The notes under the pieces were generated by a model that worked only from the letters and a program-made list of their open reading frames with translations, was not told where the DNA came from and ran no database searches. Shown here one piece after another: positions 54,030 to 64,000 of a stretch of 64,000 bases of DNA. The stretch comes from Tetraselmis striata (lineage: Eukaryota > Chlorophyta > Chlorodendrophyceae > Chlorodendrales > Chlorodendraceae), in contig VCJN01002803.1 of assembly GCA_006384855.1 (NCBI GenBank), forward strand, positions 94,484 to 158,483. Direction: 5' to 3'. The translations under genes and the position numbers were made by a program. Positions within the stretch are counted from its first letter, which is position 1; each line of letters begins with the position of its first letter.

Positions 54030-54499
54030 AGTAACGCACGGACGTACGGACGAGAATATCACACTCGGGTGGCGAGCCGGGTGTGGTCTTGAACAACCTG
54101 GGGTGACCTTGCTCGCAACGGGTTACGAGACAGTTTTTACATCGCTGCGTGGAACGCAGCGAAAACTGGAAGATGGCAGGCTCAGCTGTTCTGGCTGCTT
54201 TTATGTCTACTCGTGCTGCACCCAACAAGGGCGCAACAACAGTTACTAGTTCCCGTACCACTGCGCAACACTTGTAGCTGAAAAGCGGTTAGGTCAAGGA
54301 TGGAAACCCCATAAACTAGTTTAGATCATTATCGGCTTACTATCTTGATTATACGGCCTAAAATTCGGCACTGCGAGTATCTTGAAATCGATGCGCGGTC
54401 TGTGTCATCACATGTATAGCGACTAAATGTTCGTATGGCTGGTATTAGCAAGGATTAGTGCGGATAAACACCGTTACGATACCATATTGCCCTTTTTTT

Positions 54500-54548
54500 G
54501 GTGATTTCCGATATCGCCTTCTGCTGCTACCGTAGCTCATGTAAATAA
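54500..54548 (-). mobile_element. 5' fragment of the ATTACATGAGC SINE-like family
   Basis: The reverse complement shows TTACATGAGCTACGGTAGCA, then GAAGGCGATATCGGAAATCA. The rest of 54329-54733 holds nothing recognisable. Confidence 0.65.
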
Positions 54549-54734
54549 TTCCTAGGTTGCGATACGGGTACAGGATACACGCAGTTTAAAATGGACTGTA
54601 CACGATCATACCCGCGTGATACCCGTCGGAGTGACGGGTAAAGCATCACGCCGCGACCGGATACCGTGGCCGGGTACCCGGATACAGGGTAGTCGTAGAT
54701 CCGTGCTGTGTGACATGCACGTGGGCCGGCCAGA

Positions 54735-55023
54735 TTCAAAGTTGAGTCTGATGTTGCCAAACAACGTTGCGTAGGCTGTGTTACACGGTTAAGAGCCGAA
54801 ATCGGCAGAAAGGTTCAGTGAAAGCGTGCAGGGAAAACGGTGTAACGCAGCGAAACCGGAGGATGGCAGGCCCAGCTGTTATGCCTGCTTTTATGTCTAC
54901 TCGTGCTGCACCCAAAAAGGGCGCAACAACATGTGCCTAGTAATAATCCGTACCACTGAGCAACACGGTCGCCGGAAAAGCGGTTAGGGAAAGAAGGAAA
55001 CCCCCATAACCAAGTTTAGAACA
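54735..55023 (-). mobile_element. Diverged solo end (A2-B2) of the YR element
   Basis: Carries the B2-like TTCAAAGTTGAGTCTG, the interior spacer (GTTACACGGTTAAGAGCCGA) and A-repeat sequence through TTTATGTCTACTCGTGCTGC to CCCATAACCAAGTTTAGA. ORFs and the other end are absent. It is much more diverged than copies A-C, so it is older. Confidence 0.75.
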
Positions 55024-55921
55024 TACTTGCACCAACATATCTAATGAAGTCGCATATCCCTACATGTATGAGGGTTAGTTAGCGATCTTCTAATTAAGCC
55101 CAAAGTTGAAAAGCCGGTAGGTTTCTAGTCGTAGCTCCGAGTTCATGGATTATTTTGCCAATCGTCTAAGAGAAAGAGCGCGCGACGATATACGATTTTA
55201 CCCCAAAATCGAATAACCGTCTCAAATCGTCATCTCACTGCGGCCCCACCGCCCATGCCAGCCCCCGCCGCCGGGATAGGATCACCAACCCAAAGCCGCC
55301 GCGGCCCGCATGACTGCTCACTGCTCATTGTCCTTACTCGCCGGTACCCAAACTAAGAGCCCCCTCCCCGTGCTACACTATGCGTCTCCGCGTCATATTA
55401 CTGGCATTTGTCTTGTACTTGGCATGTTTGAGTTACCGCCATAACCTACCTACATACTCATGCTCATACCAATTTACTCGTATTTCACAAGGAACGTTTA
55501 GTTGAAGGCGACGACAGGTCAGCGGGGTGCACCGACGGGAAGGCGGTCGCCTGTACGGCCAAGGATGAAGAGGTCGTGGCGCGGCTGTCAAGAGCACATC
55601 TCCGAGAGGACCTGCCTGGTACCAAGCTTTGTTAGGCCAATAGGGAACTATGACGATGGCTGGGGCACCGCCGGACTCTAGTTTTGAGACAAGATTCCAA
55701 TGAGGTTCCAAAGGGGTTACATTAGTTACGTTCGCAACACCATGCAGCGTCGGAGAGGTGTAGGGCGTCGATGGCCTCGCGCACCGCGGGTCACGCCAGC
55801 GGGCGTTGTAGCGGGATGTTAGGGCGTTTTCAGGCGTGGCGAAGCGGTCGATGGTATAGGCGCCCCACTTAGCAGTGAGCGAGGCGAATCGGCGAGGCTC
55901 GACGACTGCCGGTCGTCGTAG
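55024..55921. other. Gene-free region
   Basis: No protein family was recognised. A short motif near 55432-55472 (CCATAACCTACCTACATACT) recurs at about 58572-58612, so both may belong to one decayed element. Confidence 0.35.
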
Positions 55922-57190
55922 TCAACCTCGCGACTGAGGCGGCGAGCTCAGATATTCGCCGCAGAACGGATGTAGCGCATAGAAAGGGTAATCCATGCGT
56001 GTCCACGTCTTACGTAGCTCAGCCACGAGGCGCAGGGAGCGAGAGGTGAGGTTGGTGAGGATGCCAACAGCAGCTTGGGTATCCTCGTGCAAGCGGATGT
56101 GACGGTTACGGAGCACAGGGAGGAAGGACTCATTTGCCAAACGGACGGCTTTGAGCTATTTCATGGCAATGTGCGCAGAGCGGCCATCGTCGTACCCAAA
56201 ACCCCGAGCAGTGTGGTGTTCGTTTAGAACGGCACCCCAACCGTACGACTAACTGTCGACGTGCATGTAACCGGTTTCGACGGGGCGGTTTATGGGGCGG
56301 CCGTTGTGTTGGGTGGGCACGCCCACCCACCATTGCAGATCCTTGGTGCAAATCACGGTCGCTCTGGCGGGTGAGCTTGACGCGGCCGGACCAAGAGTCG
56401 CGAGTCTTGAGCATATCATGCAGCTCACGGAGGTAGAAACGGGCAGGAGCGATGGCCAAGTAGAGAAACTGGCACTTGCCCGCTAGGGCGGCCAACTCGC
56501 GAGCGGGCAGCTACCGACGATCGCGTTTCGCTTGGTGGATCGGGCGTTTGACCGCGCGAGCAATGCTGGCGAGTTTCTCATTATGCGCACGAAGAGTAGG
56601 CGACCCCGACGTGTCAATTTCTAGCCCAAGATGCACGAGCTTCTGGGTTGGCTCCCAATCGCCCTTGTTGGTATTGCGCAACAGAACAAATCCCGAGAAG
56701 TGGCGTTCGATGTAATCGTGTTGCCATATGGCCCCAGCCTTAGTCCGAGCTAGAAACATGAAATCGTCCATGTAGGGCAACATGCGTAGGCGAAATCGGC
56801 GCCGGAGGACAGATGTGCCGTCTGCTTCAATCGGGTTACGACGCAATGCCCTAGTGAGGACGTTGGCAAATTGACAACATTAGAAAGGGGACAAAGACCG
56901 GCCCATGGGACGGCAAGCCAGTCTGCACAAAGTGCCGCGGTAATCGAAGGTGACAAGTAAGTCCACGTCACTTCCTAAGGGGCGATTCCAACCGCGTAAA
57001 ACTCATCCCGCAGGTCCACCTGCAACATGAGATCCCCATGGTGCACCAGATTGCGCAAATGCGAAAGCGTCTCGAACAACAGCTCGCGCGTCTCGCAATA
57101 GCTGTTTAGGGAGCGAAGGATGAGCCTCCATTTGTTTGTTCCGGGCTTAGGAACCACGAACAGCCGGGCCACCCATTTTGCGTTGTAGCC
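55922..57190 (-). pseudogene. DIRS-type reverse transcriptase/RNase H remnant
   Basis: Minus-strand pieces in order: RT (ARLFVVPKPGTNKWRLILRS, LRNLVHHGDLMLQVDLRDEF at 57172-56975), YMDD box (LPYMDDFMFLA near 56780), KLVHLGLEIDTSGSPTLRAH, then RNase H (RNRHIRLHEDTQAAVGILTN, SRSLRLVAELRKTW) down to 55922. The order and the fingerprint (VPKPG...KWR, FETLSHLRNL) are those of DIRS/Ngaro-type elements. Several frameshifts make it dead. It is the only DIRS-like RT in the window and is not linked to a gag or recombinase. Confidence 0.7.
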
Positions 57191-57689
57191 TCGCTCCTAT
57201 GCCCCAATGGCTAGGAAACGAGCCAATTCACCGTCCAAACTCCAATTGGGTTGGAGTAGCATTCCCCATTGACACCCCATGATGAAAAGAAGGTGGGGCA
57301 AGCCCGTCCAAGAAAGGAACGCGTACACCTCTAGAGATCCAGTTGAGAACACTACGACTTGCAACATCGGCTTGCCAGTTGCCGAGATTACGACTGACTC
57401 GATTTCTCGTAAAGGGGGAGTCGACTCACAGCTACACTACCAAAGTAAACTACTAAGTACGGTAACCGTATCTCCGATCGCGTTATAGAATTCCAACGAC
57501 GGGTTGTGTTAGATGTCTGAGAACGTATGCCTGCCCACTTCAAATATATCCGATCTTAATTTGACCATTTGGAATTACTCGACCGACGCTGCGCCAACTT
57601 CATATCGGGTAGTGCACTCTCACCACTGTTCGGCAATCAATCTGCTATGGTGACCCATTATGCGCAACATAACTTGTCCACCTTGACAA

Positions 57690-58450
57690 GCTATACATGA
57701 TTATCCCATACAACATCACACAGGCTCCGTGTCTCCTGTACATACAAGCATCCGCTCCTAGGCAAATATTCCCATAAACGTTGATATTATCAGCACTGGC
57801 ATGCCGCTCCCTGCAGAAATGGCTTTGCACTATAGCCACACTTGTTATCACTATACAAACCAAGCCACTTCATCCATGCTTGTAGTATCCACGTAGACGC
57901 TCCCCAACTTCCCCGCTTATTTATTGACAATCTTTTCCGCCGCCACGCCTTGCTTTGCCGCTTAATGATAGAAGAGCGCGGTCCCCGCTTCACCTCGGTT
58001 TTGGCAAAATATGTTCCGCACATTATTGTGCTCGTTACGTAATGACAGCTGGCCCACCTTATCCCTCGACGATTTTACTCATAGAAATGCCAACCACTCC
58101 GCAATCGAATGCACTCCAGTTCATGCCCGCTCCGGCATGAGCTCGCTCACGTCCACTACCTTGTAATGCCAACCTGACGACCCCGCGGATCGTTCGCAGT
58201 AACATTGTACAGAAATACAGGATGCCCACGCCTCGGTCACGGAATAATGCTTCGCAATCAGCCGGTTCGATGATTTCGTTACATTAGCCCGTACCCCATC
58301 GTACGCTACATTCCCTCACATGCATGCCACCTTCGCCTCCCTCATGCTATGGTCTGCCATCCCGTATTTCACGATTCTTGGGAGCCGTTTTCTAACATGA
58401 AACGTATTGGTATGCTGCACGCGTACGATATTCTGCCCGTAAACCCCCTT
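57690..58450 (+). pseudogene. Decayed gypsy integrase/chromodomain fragment
   Basis: LPRLFIDNLFRRHALLCRLM followed by EERGPRFTSVLAKYV (57900-58020) matches the integrase stretch around the second Asp. MVCHPVFHDSWEPFSNMKRI at 58349 recalls the HPVFH and WEP motifs near a chromodomain. Stops and shifts separate the parts. The assignment rests on short motifs and is tentative. The flanks 57200-57690 and 58450-59390 show no gene. Confidence 0.4.
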
Positions 58451-59390
58451 CCCTCCGGCAAATGCTTACACAACCCGATTATTGTGCCGTGTCCGCCAAG
58501 TACACCGCCCGCTTCCCTCTGCACATCCCATCAGTCTACGTTTTTTTGGCCGCGGGATGGATTGTTAGGTTTACCACCATAACCATACATGCATACTCAT
58601 ACTCATACCAATGCTCATTATAATACAATCACGTGTTTATACGGGTATGTCTATCTGTATATACTCATACCCGTATTACTACTCATCTTCTTGTACTCGC
58701 ACGCCACCAGTACATGATATATACGATACACATCTCGTTACACCATAGCTCGTACCTATCTATACGAGGCTGCACCATATAATCCGTGAGCTACCCGATA
58801 TGTCGCAATGCCGCATCAACAATGCCACAATGCCGCAATAGCACCGCAATGTTGCAGCGATGCCTAATGACCCCATACAAGATTGCATTCCCGAAGCTAG
58901 TGCCTGCGCGCAACCGACTGCCAAGCCGATGTAAACCACCGTCAAAGCGGATTGTCCGAGGCGGCCGCGGTCCTCAACCACAAAAGGGTAGTACCGGTGA
59001 ACACCGCTCATTATCAACTCCAGTAGTCATATGTGGTATACGAGTACATGCAACGAATAAATTATCACTCGTTTTAATATGATGTAAAACAAGGTGACAA
59101 TCGTACCTGTACATGGATCGGGAAGCGGAGGCTGCGTTGAGCTCGCAAAAGGAGCATGTCTAGACATGGCCAACATCTCTCGGCTTCATAATGAGGTGTG
59201 TGCTCTCCCTGTCACATGTAGGGAACATACCTTGTTCAACCATCTCGATGATGCGTCGGGCATGTAGACGGTCGCCATCCCCACCGCGCGGACGGTCATA
59301 ACTCCGCATGAGCTGCGGGAGGTCGCTGGCGGGTAATTCTTTCTGCATGGCCCATGCATGGCTCCAAGGGTAGGGAGCTAGATCAGTTTA

Positions 59391-59624
59391 TTGCCCTCGA
59401 CACAGCACAACCCCGTCACTGTAGTCGACCTCTATGGCGACGCGCTCATGAACCTCTCGGCACCTCGAGACGCTCACTCGCGTGTACAACACGACGCTAT
59501 CGTAGACGCCTTCCGCGATCATTGTGGCGCCCGCCGTTGGGCAGCGGCCCACCATGAGCGGAGAATCCTGGGTGCGGCAAGCCCGGCGGCACCACCCCTA
59601 CCTCCACGTGGTGGGCGATGGTAA
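59391..59624 (+). pseudogene. Possible LINE C-terminal fragment
   Basis: DLYGDALMNLSAPRDAHSRV followed by QHDAIVDAFRDHCGARRW resembles the GDH...H(N)x-RD region before the nuclease part of LINEs like the one at 22395-24865. It is short and isolated, with no other LINE part adjacent. Chance resemblance is possible. Confidence 0.3.
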
Positions 59625-61389
59625 CCCCTAAGATCCGTACCCGGCTGGGTGCGGCAGGGGGCTGAGCGGGGTGGCCGGTTGTGGCGGGTCCTTGGATCCT
59701 GCGACGACCGGGGAGCCCTACGGGGGGCTTTTAAACAATACTCGTAGTTGTGGTAGCGCATGCTGGCGCCGCCGGCAGCAAGCATGTACGGGGGGCTGCT
59801 AAAAATAATTCCTATACGACCTCGGCCTTGCGTCGGCCTCTACGAGATCTGCCTACGGGTGGGGAGGGGGGTATGTACGACTCAGACGGGGGCAGCCTAC
59901 TCGCGAGGGCTGTTCGAAATAAAATCGTGTTCTCGTACCTCGGTACGACCCGCAACCGACCTGCAGAAGATCGGGCGTATCCCCCACCCGTACAGCGGAG
60001 TGTTCGGCGGCGCCCTGCGGCGGACCCGTTTGGAACACCCGGGAAACCCTCAGCCGTCCCGTGAGAACGGGTGAGGGCGGCGAGCGCGAGGAGACATGAG
60101 CCCGGCACTAAAAGGCGGGGCGGGCGTTCAGGGGCGGACATGCCGGGCATGGCAGCGACTTTGGGGCCAGGAGACAGGAGCCGGAGTGCCATGAGGGAGT
60201 CGCAGCCATGGAGCGGGAGGAGTCAACATGGGGATCATGTCAGCTCGGTATGAACATGGACGGGCGGGTACAGCGACGAGGCGCGTTGCGGAGGCGAGCG
60301 GCGCGCGGGGAAGTATGACCGGCCTGCCGACCACAAAGCGACGACACACGGACGGGGGGGGGGGGGGGGGGGGCTAATGCCCGCCTTTCCCCCTCAAGAC
60401 CCCCTTGGGGATCCTACCGCAAGAGCTCAGGCGGGCGAGGTGGAGGCAGCATCGGCGGACGGCGGCCGAGGCCGGCGGACCGCCACAGCCGGCGTGGTGG
60501 GGCGATCGGCGCCGCGACCTGCGGGATTATTTCAGCGATGGCGGCACGTGGAGCCAAGACGCGCGACGACCGAAGATTGCGCGGTGCCGGTGCATTGCCA
60601 ATGTACAGGAAAACCTCTTCGGGGGTGGGGCAAGTACTGCATTCGTAATCCCCGTACTGCCGATTAGCGGTAGTCGCTCGTCCTGGCGACTACCCGTAGT
60701 TATTCAAAAACAACACAGCTACTGATCTCGTGATGGAAGGAGGCGGGGCTTGGAAACGAAAGAGGATGGCCGGAACCCTGAGCTGAAGTTACGCTATATG
60801 TGTTCCCTACTGTGGTTAAAGATGGCAGGCCCTAAGAGCAAATCAGTATGGGAAGTGGAGAGCATCAGACTAGCACTACGTTGTAATCAATTTCAATTTC
60901 AACTTCGATCAATGTGTTCACGATCTGAGTATCGTTGCACGCCGGGAGGTGGATAACTTGTTCCAACATCATGCAATGCCTCTCAGCAACACCGTACCCA
61001 GGGATGAACTCAAGGACATGGTGCCGGACGCTTTTGCTCTCCCTCCCGGCGTTCAACGTCATGACCGGGAGCTATGATCCCGGAGTTTGAAGTCCACGTT
61101 GCTTGAGTTCAACGGGGTACGGGGTCAAGTACACCGCGGTGTCCTTGGCCACGTCTGTGGATCGGTTTGAGCAATCCCTATTGGGCGACATACAACGGGG
61201 GTTTGTAGTGCTGTATGCGGCGTGGCACAACACGGAGCCGGGACAGCAAGGCCCTTTTCGAGACATCCTTTGGATATGTCGGAGTACACGGGCATGGTCT
61301 TCAATACAACAATGGGTGAGTTGAGCAAGGGGGTGCGTCGCATTGTGCGCGGTGTCGCATGCTTGGCCGCGGATCGGGGTGCCCTCTCA
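59625..61389. other. Unassigned region with a poly(G) tract
   Basis: GC-rich first half with short open frames on both strands, a 20-nt poly(G) run at 60354-60373, and a 73-codon plus frame at 61103-61324 that matches nothing I know. No repeat partner was found in the window. Confidence 0.35.
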
Positions 61390-61657
61390 TCGCGGGGCAC
61401 TCGGTGCACCACCCGGGCTCACCAAGAGGCCTTACTCGCCAGAGATTTCCTCGGGGTCCTGAGCTTGGTGGCGGCTCGAGAGCGTGCTCGCTGCCTCATC
61501 AGAACGCGAGGATCCCTCCGCCATCCCATTGCCGAAGCTGCACATCACGTCCAGGGATCACCTTTGCACACATAGTGTACACGCGTGGCCCGGATTTTGA
61601 ACCGTGCGCGCATCACTCATCCATCCCACCTCGTGCGGGATGCGGGCCGCTTTTGAC
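61390..61657 (-). repeat. ~270-bp dispersed repeat, inverted partner of 35335-35604
   Basis: Carries CTCATCGCGGGGCACTCGGT, then GAGATTTCCTCGGGGTCCTG and GCATCACTCATCCATCCCA, the reverse complement of the other copy. Confidence 0.75.
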
Positions 61658-61847
61658 GGGTTGCTATGATATTGATCTTTTAAAACTGCTTTTAGCGGCA
61701 GGTGGATTTGTTAATGGCCTTATGCAATTCACACCAGTACTGGATAGTGGGTAGGTGCGGGTGCATGGACAAAAAGAAATACTATGGTACAGAGTACAAG
61801 GACATCTACGCATTTTTCCACTGGCAACCGGCAACTCTCGGCCACAC

Positions 61848-62493
61848 AATGTGTGAGGAAAGGGTGCGCGTGGTGGGTAAGGTGAGTGCTATTCCACTGA
61901 GTGGTGGTGAAGAATGATCTGGTTACAGACCAACATGAGCCGAGCGTGATATATCAGGCGGCGCGATGTAGCCGACATGGCGCGGTGTGAGGATATATCC
62001 TATACCCTGACTAGCCCTAATCACCATAGCACAATAGGCGCGTAGCGCGCGCCCGTCAGATGACGGGCTGCTCCTGCGCCTGACGGCATGTAATGAGATC
62101 ATACTCCAACATCACTCAGTGGAATAGCACTCACCTTCTCCACCACGCGCATCTTTCCTCACAGTCGGCGTGCGAAATGCGGAATACGAAATATATACGA
62201 CATACATACCTACTTTACTTTCTAGTATGGGCAAGAATATATGCGAATCCATGAAAGTTCACCGTGTTATCAGGTGTGAGGGAGTGCGCTTATGGTGGCG
62301 AGAGTCTGTGCTACTCCGAGGTTGTGAGGGTGAGAGTATTATGATCACAGTCGGCGTGGCGCCGTGCTGATATATCAGCAGGCGCGGTGCGGCCGACAGG
62401 GCGCGGGCGCAGCCCGACATCGGGCGCGCGCTATGCGCCTTAACATGGTTATGGTAATCTAGGGTTAGTGAGGGTATAGGATATATCCTCAAA
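61848..62493. repeat. Composite inverted-repeat element
   Basis: Two nested pairs of arms. TGAGGATATATCCTATACCC at 61989 is mirrored by 62474-62493, with similarity continuing inward over about 100 bp. The CACTCAGTGGAATAGCACTC block at 62080-62167 is mirrored by about 61848-61958. Copies of TGATATATCA lie at 61949 and 62369. There is no transposase ORF. It abuts the 3' end of the gypsy element that starts at 62494. Confidence 0.6.
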
Positions 62494-64000
62494 TGCCACC
62501 CCGCTCTAATGAATCTAAGCCAACAGATAACGGTGGAAACCTTTGCGGGTGGCTCGCCTTAGCAGCAATGTATGCTGGTGAGGTCGAGATATGTTTGTAT
62601 CGGTCCGACAGCATATAATGCTGCATCAGCGGTGAATACCGCATCGTTTCATAGGGCATCCAGTCATCTCCGGTTGCCGGAAAGTTATGGAACCTTACTT
62701 TGAACAGCAAGGCTTTGCCCTTTGCATATAGTCTTGGGTATAGTGCCAATTTACAGTCAATGATGTCCGCAATGATTGGGTCATCAGTTCTGCGCGTATG
62801 CCTGCCAATCAGGGCATCAGGAATGTATGCTTGCGCAGATATAGTATCCCAGGGTCTCAGCTTTGAGACATGAAACACTGGGTGGCACTCAAGCTCAGGT
62901 GGTAATAGTATTTTGTAGGCCTGAGGGTTCACCTGTTCGATGACCTCATATGGTCCTACATATCGTTGTTTGAGCTTAGGACACTTCTGTCCTCTTATGA
63001 TTATATCGTCTGTTTTTATCATTATTTTGTCACCGATCTGAAAAGTCATCGGTTGTTTATTGTTTTGTCATGGTTATGCCTTTGGTGTTTTTTGGCAATT
63101 ATGATGTTTTCATGCACCAAATTGTGTATATCTTGGATAACATTTTTGACAGAATGTCTAGGGTAGTTTCTCGCACTCCAATTTTGGGGTTTGCAATATC
63201 GATTGGCAACCGAGGATGGAAGCCATATATTGCCTGGAATGGAGTAAATTTTGTGGTTGAGGATTCTGTGTTATTGTAATTGAACTCAGCAAGGGAAAGG
63301 TAGTTGACCCAATCATGCTGGTTATTGTAACAGAATGCTCGCAGCAACTGCTCACTGATTTGGTTGAGAATTTCAGTCTGTCGATCAGTCTGCGGATGAT
63401 ATGCAGTACTGAGGTTTAAAGTTGTACCAAGCTGTTTGAACATTTTTTGGAAATTTGATGACGTATATTTGACATGCATCTCGGTCTCCTATCATACAGG
63501 TACTGAGACCATGGAGTTTGTATATATTTTTGATGTACAGTTGCGCTAGTTTAGGAGCCGATATAGTTTTCCGGCAGGGCACAAAATGTGCCTGTTTTGT
63601 GAACAAATCCACAAAGGTGGCAATACAGTCATAACCATCTACTGATGGCAAACTCGTAATAAAGTCCAGACTGAAATATTCCCATGGTATCGTTGGTGTT
63701 GGCAGTGGTTGCATAGCTGCTGCAGGAGCTTGCATATGTTGCTTTGTCAGCTTGCAGACTTTACAGTTTCGGATATATGTTTTGATATTTTGGTGCATGT
63801 GCGGCCAGCAGAAATTTCTTTTGATCAGGTTCTCAGTCCTGAGTATACCGTTATGGCCAGCCGTCTCAATATCGTGATGTTCTTTGATGATGCTCTTTTT
63901 GAGTTCATCATCTGCAGGAATATACATTTTGTCAGCTATCATGTATAGTTCAGTATGGTAATCATATCGTACTCCAAGGGGTAATTTCTCCCTGTTCAAT
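62489..64000 (-). pseudogene. AT-rich Ty3/gypsy Pol remnant, cut by the window edge
   Basis: Read leftward: integrase zinc finger (HHDIETAGHNG...CKVCKLTK), core (YFSLDFITSLP, MIGDRDA, then in the next frame YHPQTDRQTEILNQ), a post-integrase segment with KLKQRYVGPYEVIEQV and ECHPVFHVSKLRPWD, and a chromodomain-like end (ALLFKVRFHNFPATGDDWMP). Frame changes near 63480 and 63080 break it. It is more AT-rich in codon use than the chromovirus at 38858, so it belongs to a different lineage. RT and the LTRs, if present, lie beyond 64000. Confidence 0.8.

Larger units (their letters stand above)
51106..54328 (-). mobile_element. Tyrosine-recombinase element, copy C (intact)
   Basis: 3.2 kb with complete split direct repeats: A1 54328-54143, B1 51437-51414, A2 51411-51225, B2 51133-51106. 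Both A repeats are about 186 bp and the B repeats about 25 bp (GGCAAAACCAGACTCAACTT). It encodes an intact gag-like ORF and an intact recombinase in one frame separated by TGA. There is no RT, RNase H or methylase ORF and no room for one. It is the best reference copy in the window. Confidence 0.85.

Noticed and set aside
37018..54328. YR copies as Cryptons
   Set aside because: Cryptons lack a gag-like ORF and split direct repeats; both are present here.
61103..61324. 73-codon plus ORF
   Set aside because: Coherent-looking but matches no known family and has no supporting context.

Overview
The window reads as nuclear DNA of a eukaryotic green alga (chlorophyte-like). Cellular genes are GC-rich and split by short GT-AG introns, many with GTGCG or GTGAG donors. 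Introns and spacers carry long poly(C)/poly(G) runs and (CA/GT) microsatellites. Much of the DNA is mobile: tyrosine-recombinase elements, Ty3/gypsy chromoviruses, LINEs and SINEs. No bacterial operon, rRNA gene or convincing free tRNA gene is visible. The species cannot be named from sequence alone.

Left third (1-33.9 kb): five cellular genes. (1) A NOL1/NOP2/Sun-type RNA m5C methyltransferase with an N-terminal Tudor/Agenet-like segment (minus, 2843-1065). (2) A 7-exon gene (minus, 10502-4428) whose predicted ~1275-aa product joins a TIR domain, one transmembrane helix and about 13 WD40 repeats, an architecture familiar from bacterial defence-type receptors. (3) A Tas-like aldo/keto reductase (plus, 16365-20171, 5' end unresolved). 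(4) An endosomal NHX5/6-type cation/proton exchanger (plus, 25684-30284). (5) A single-exon CaMK-like protein kinase (minus, 33884-32976). Exon junctions of genes 1-4 were placed by hand from splice signals and matching codon phase. Two opposed LINE remnants (20.9-24.9 kb) lie between genes 3 and 4.

Middle (34-55 kb): a repeat cluster, then three copies (A plus, B and C minus) of one tyrosine-recombinase element. Each copy has a gag-like ORF and a recombinase ORF in the same frame, separated by a single UGA followed by CGG, and split direct repeats at its ends. None has a reverse transcriptase. Copy C is intact. Copy A suffered an internal deletion and was then split by a 6.8-kb chromovirus with 414-bp LTRs. 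That chromovirus was in turn hit by a 269-bp SINE-like element with a 20-bp target duplication. The chromovirus has a textbook -1 frameshift site (GGGAAAC) at the end of gag and carries a Nudix-like domain ahead of its protease.

Right end (55-64 kb): decayed fragments only. They comprise a DIRS-type reverse transcriptase/RNase H remnant, a gypsy integrase/chromodomain remnant, a possible LINE fragment, an inverted-repeat element, and the AT-rich 3' half of another gypsy element running off the window edge. No intact cellular gene was recognised between 34 and 64 kb.
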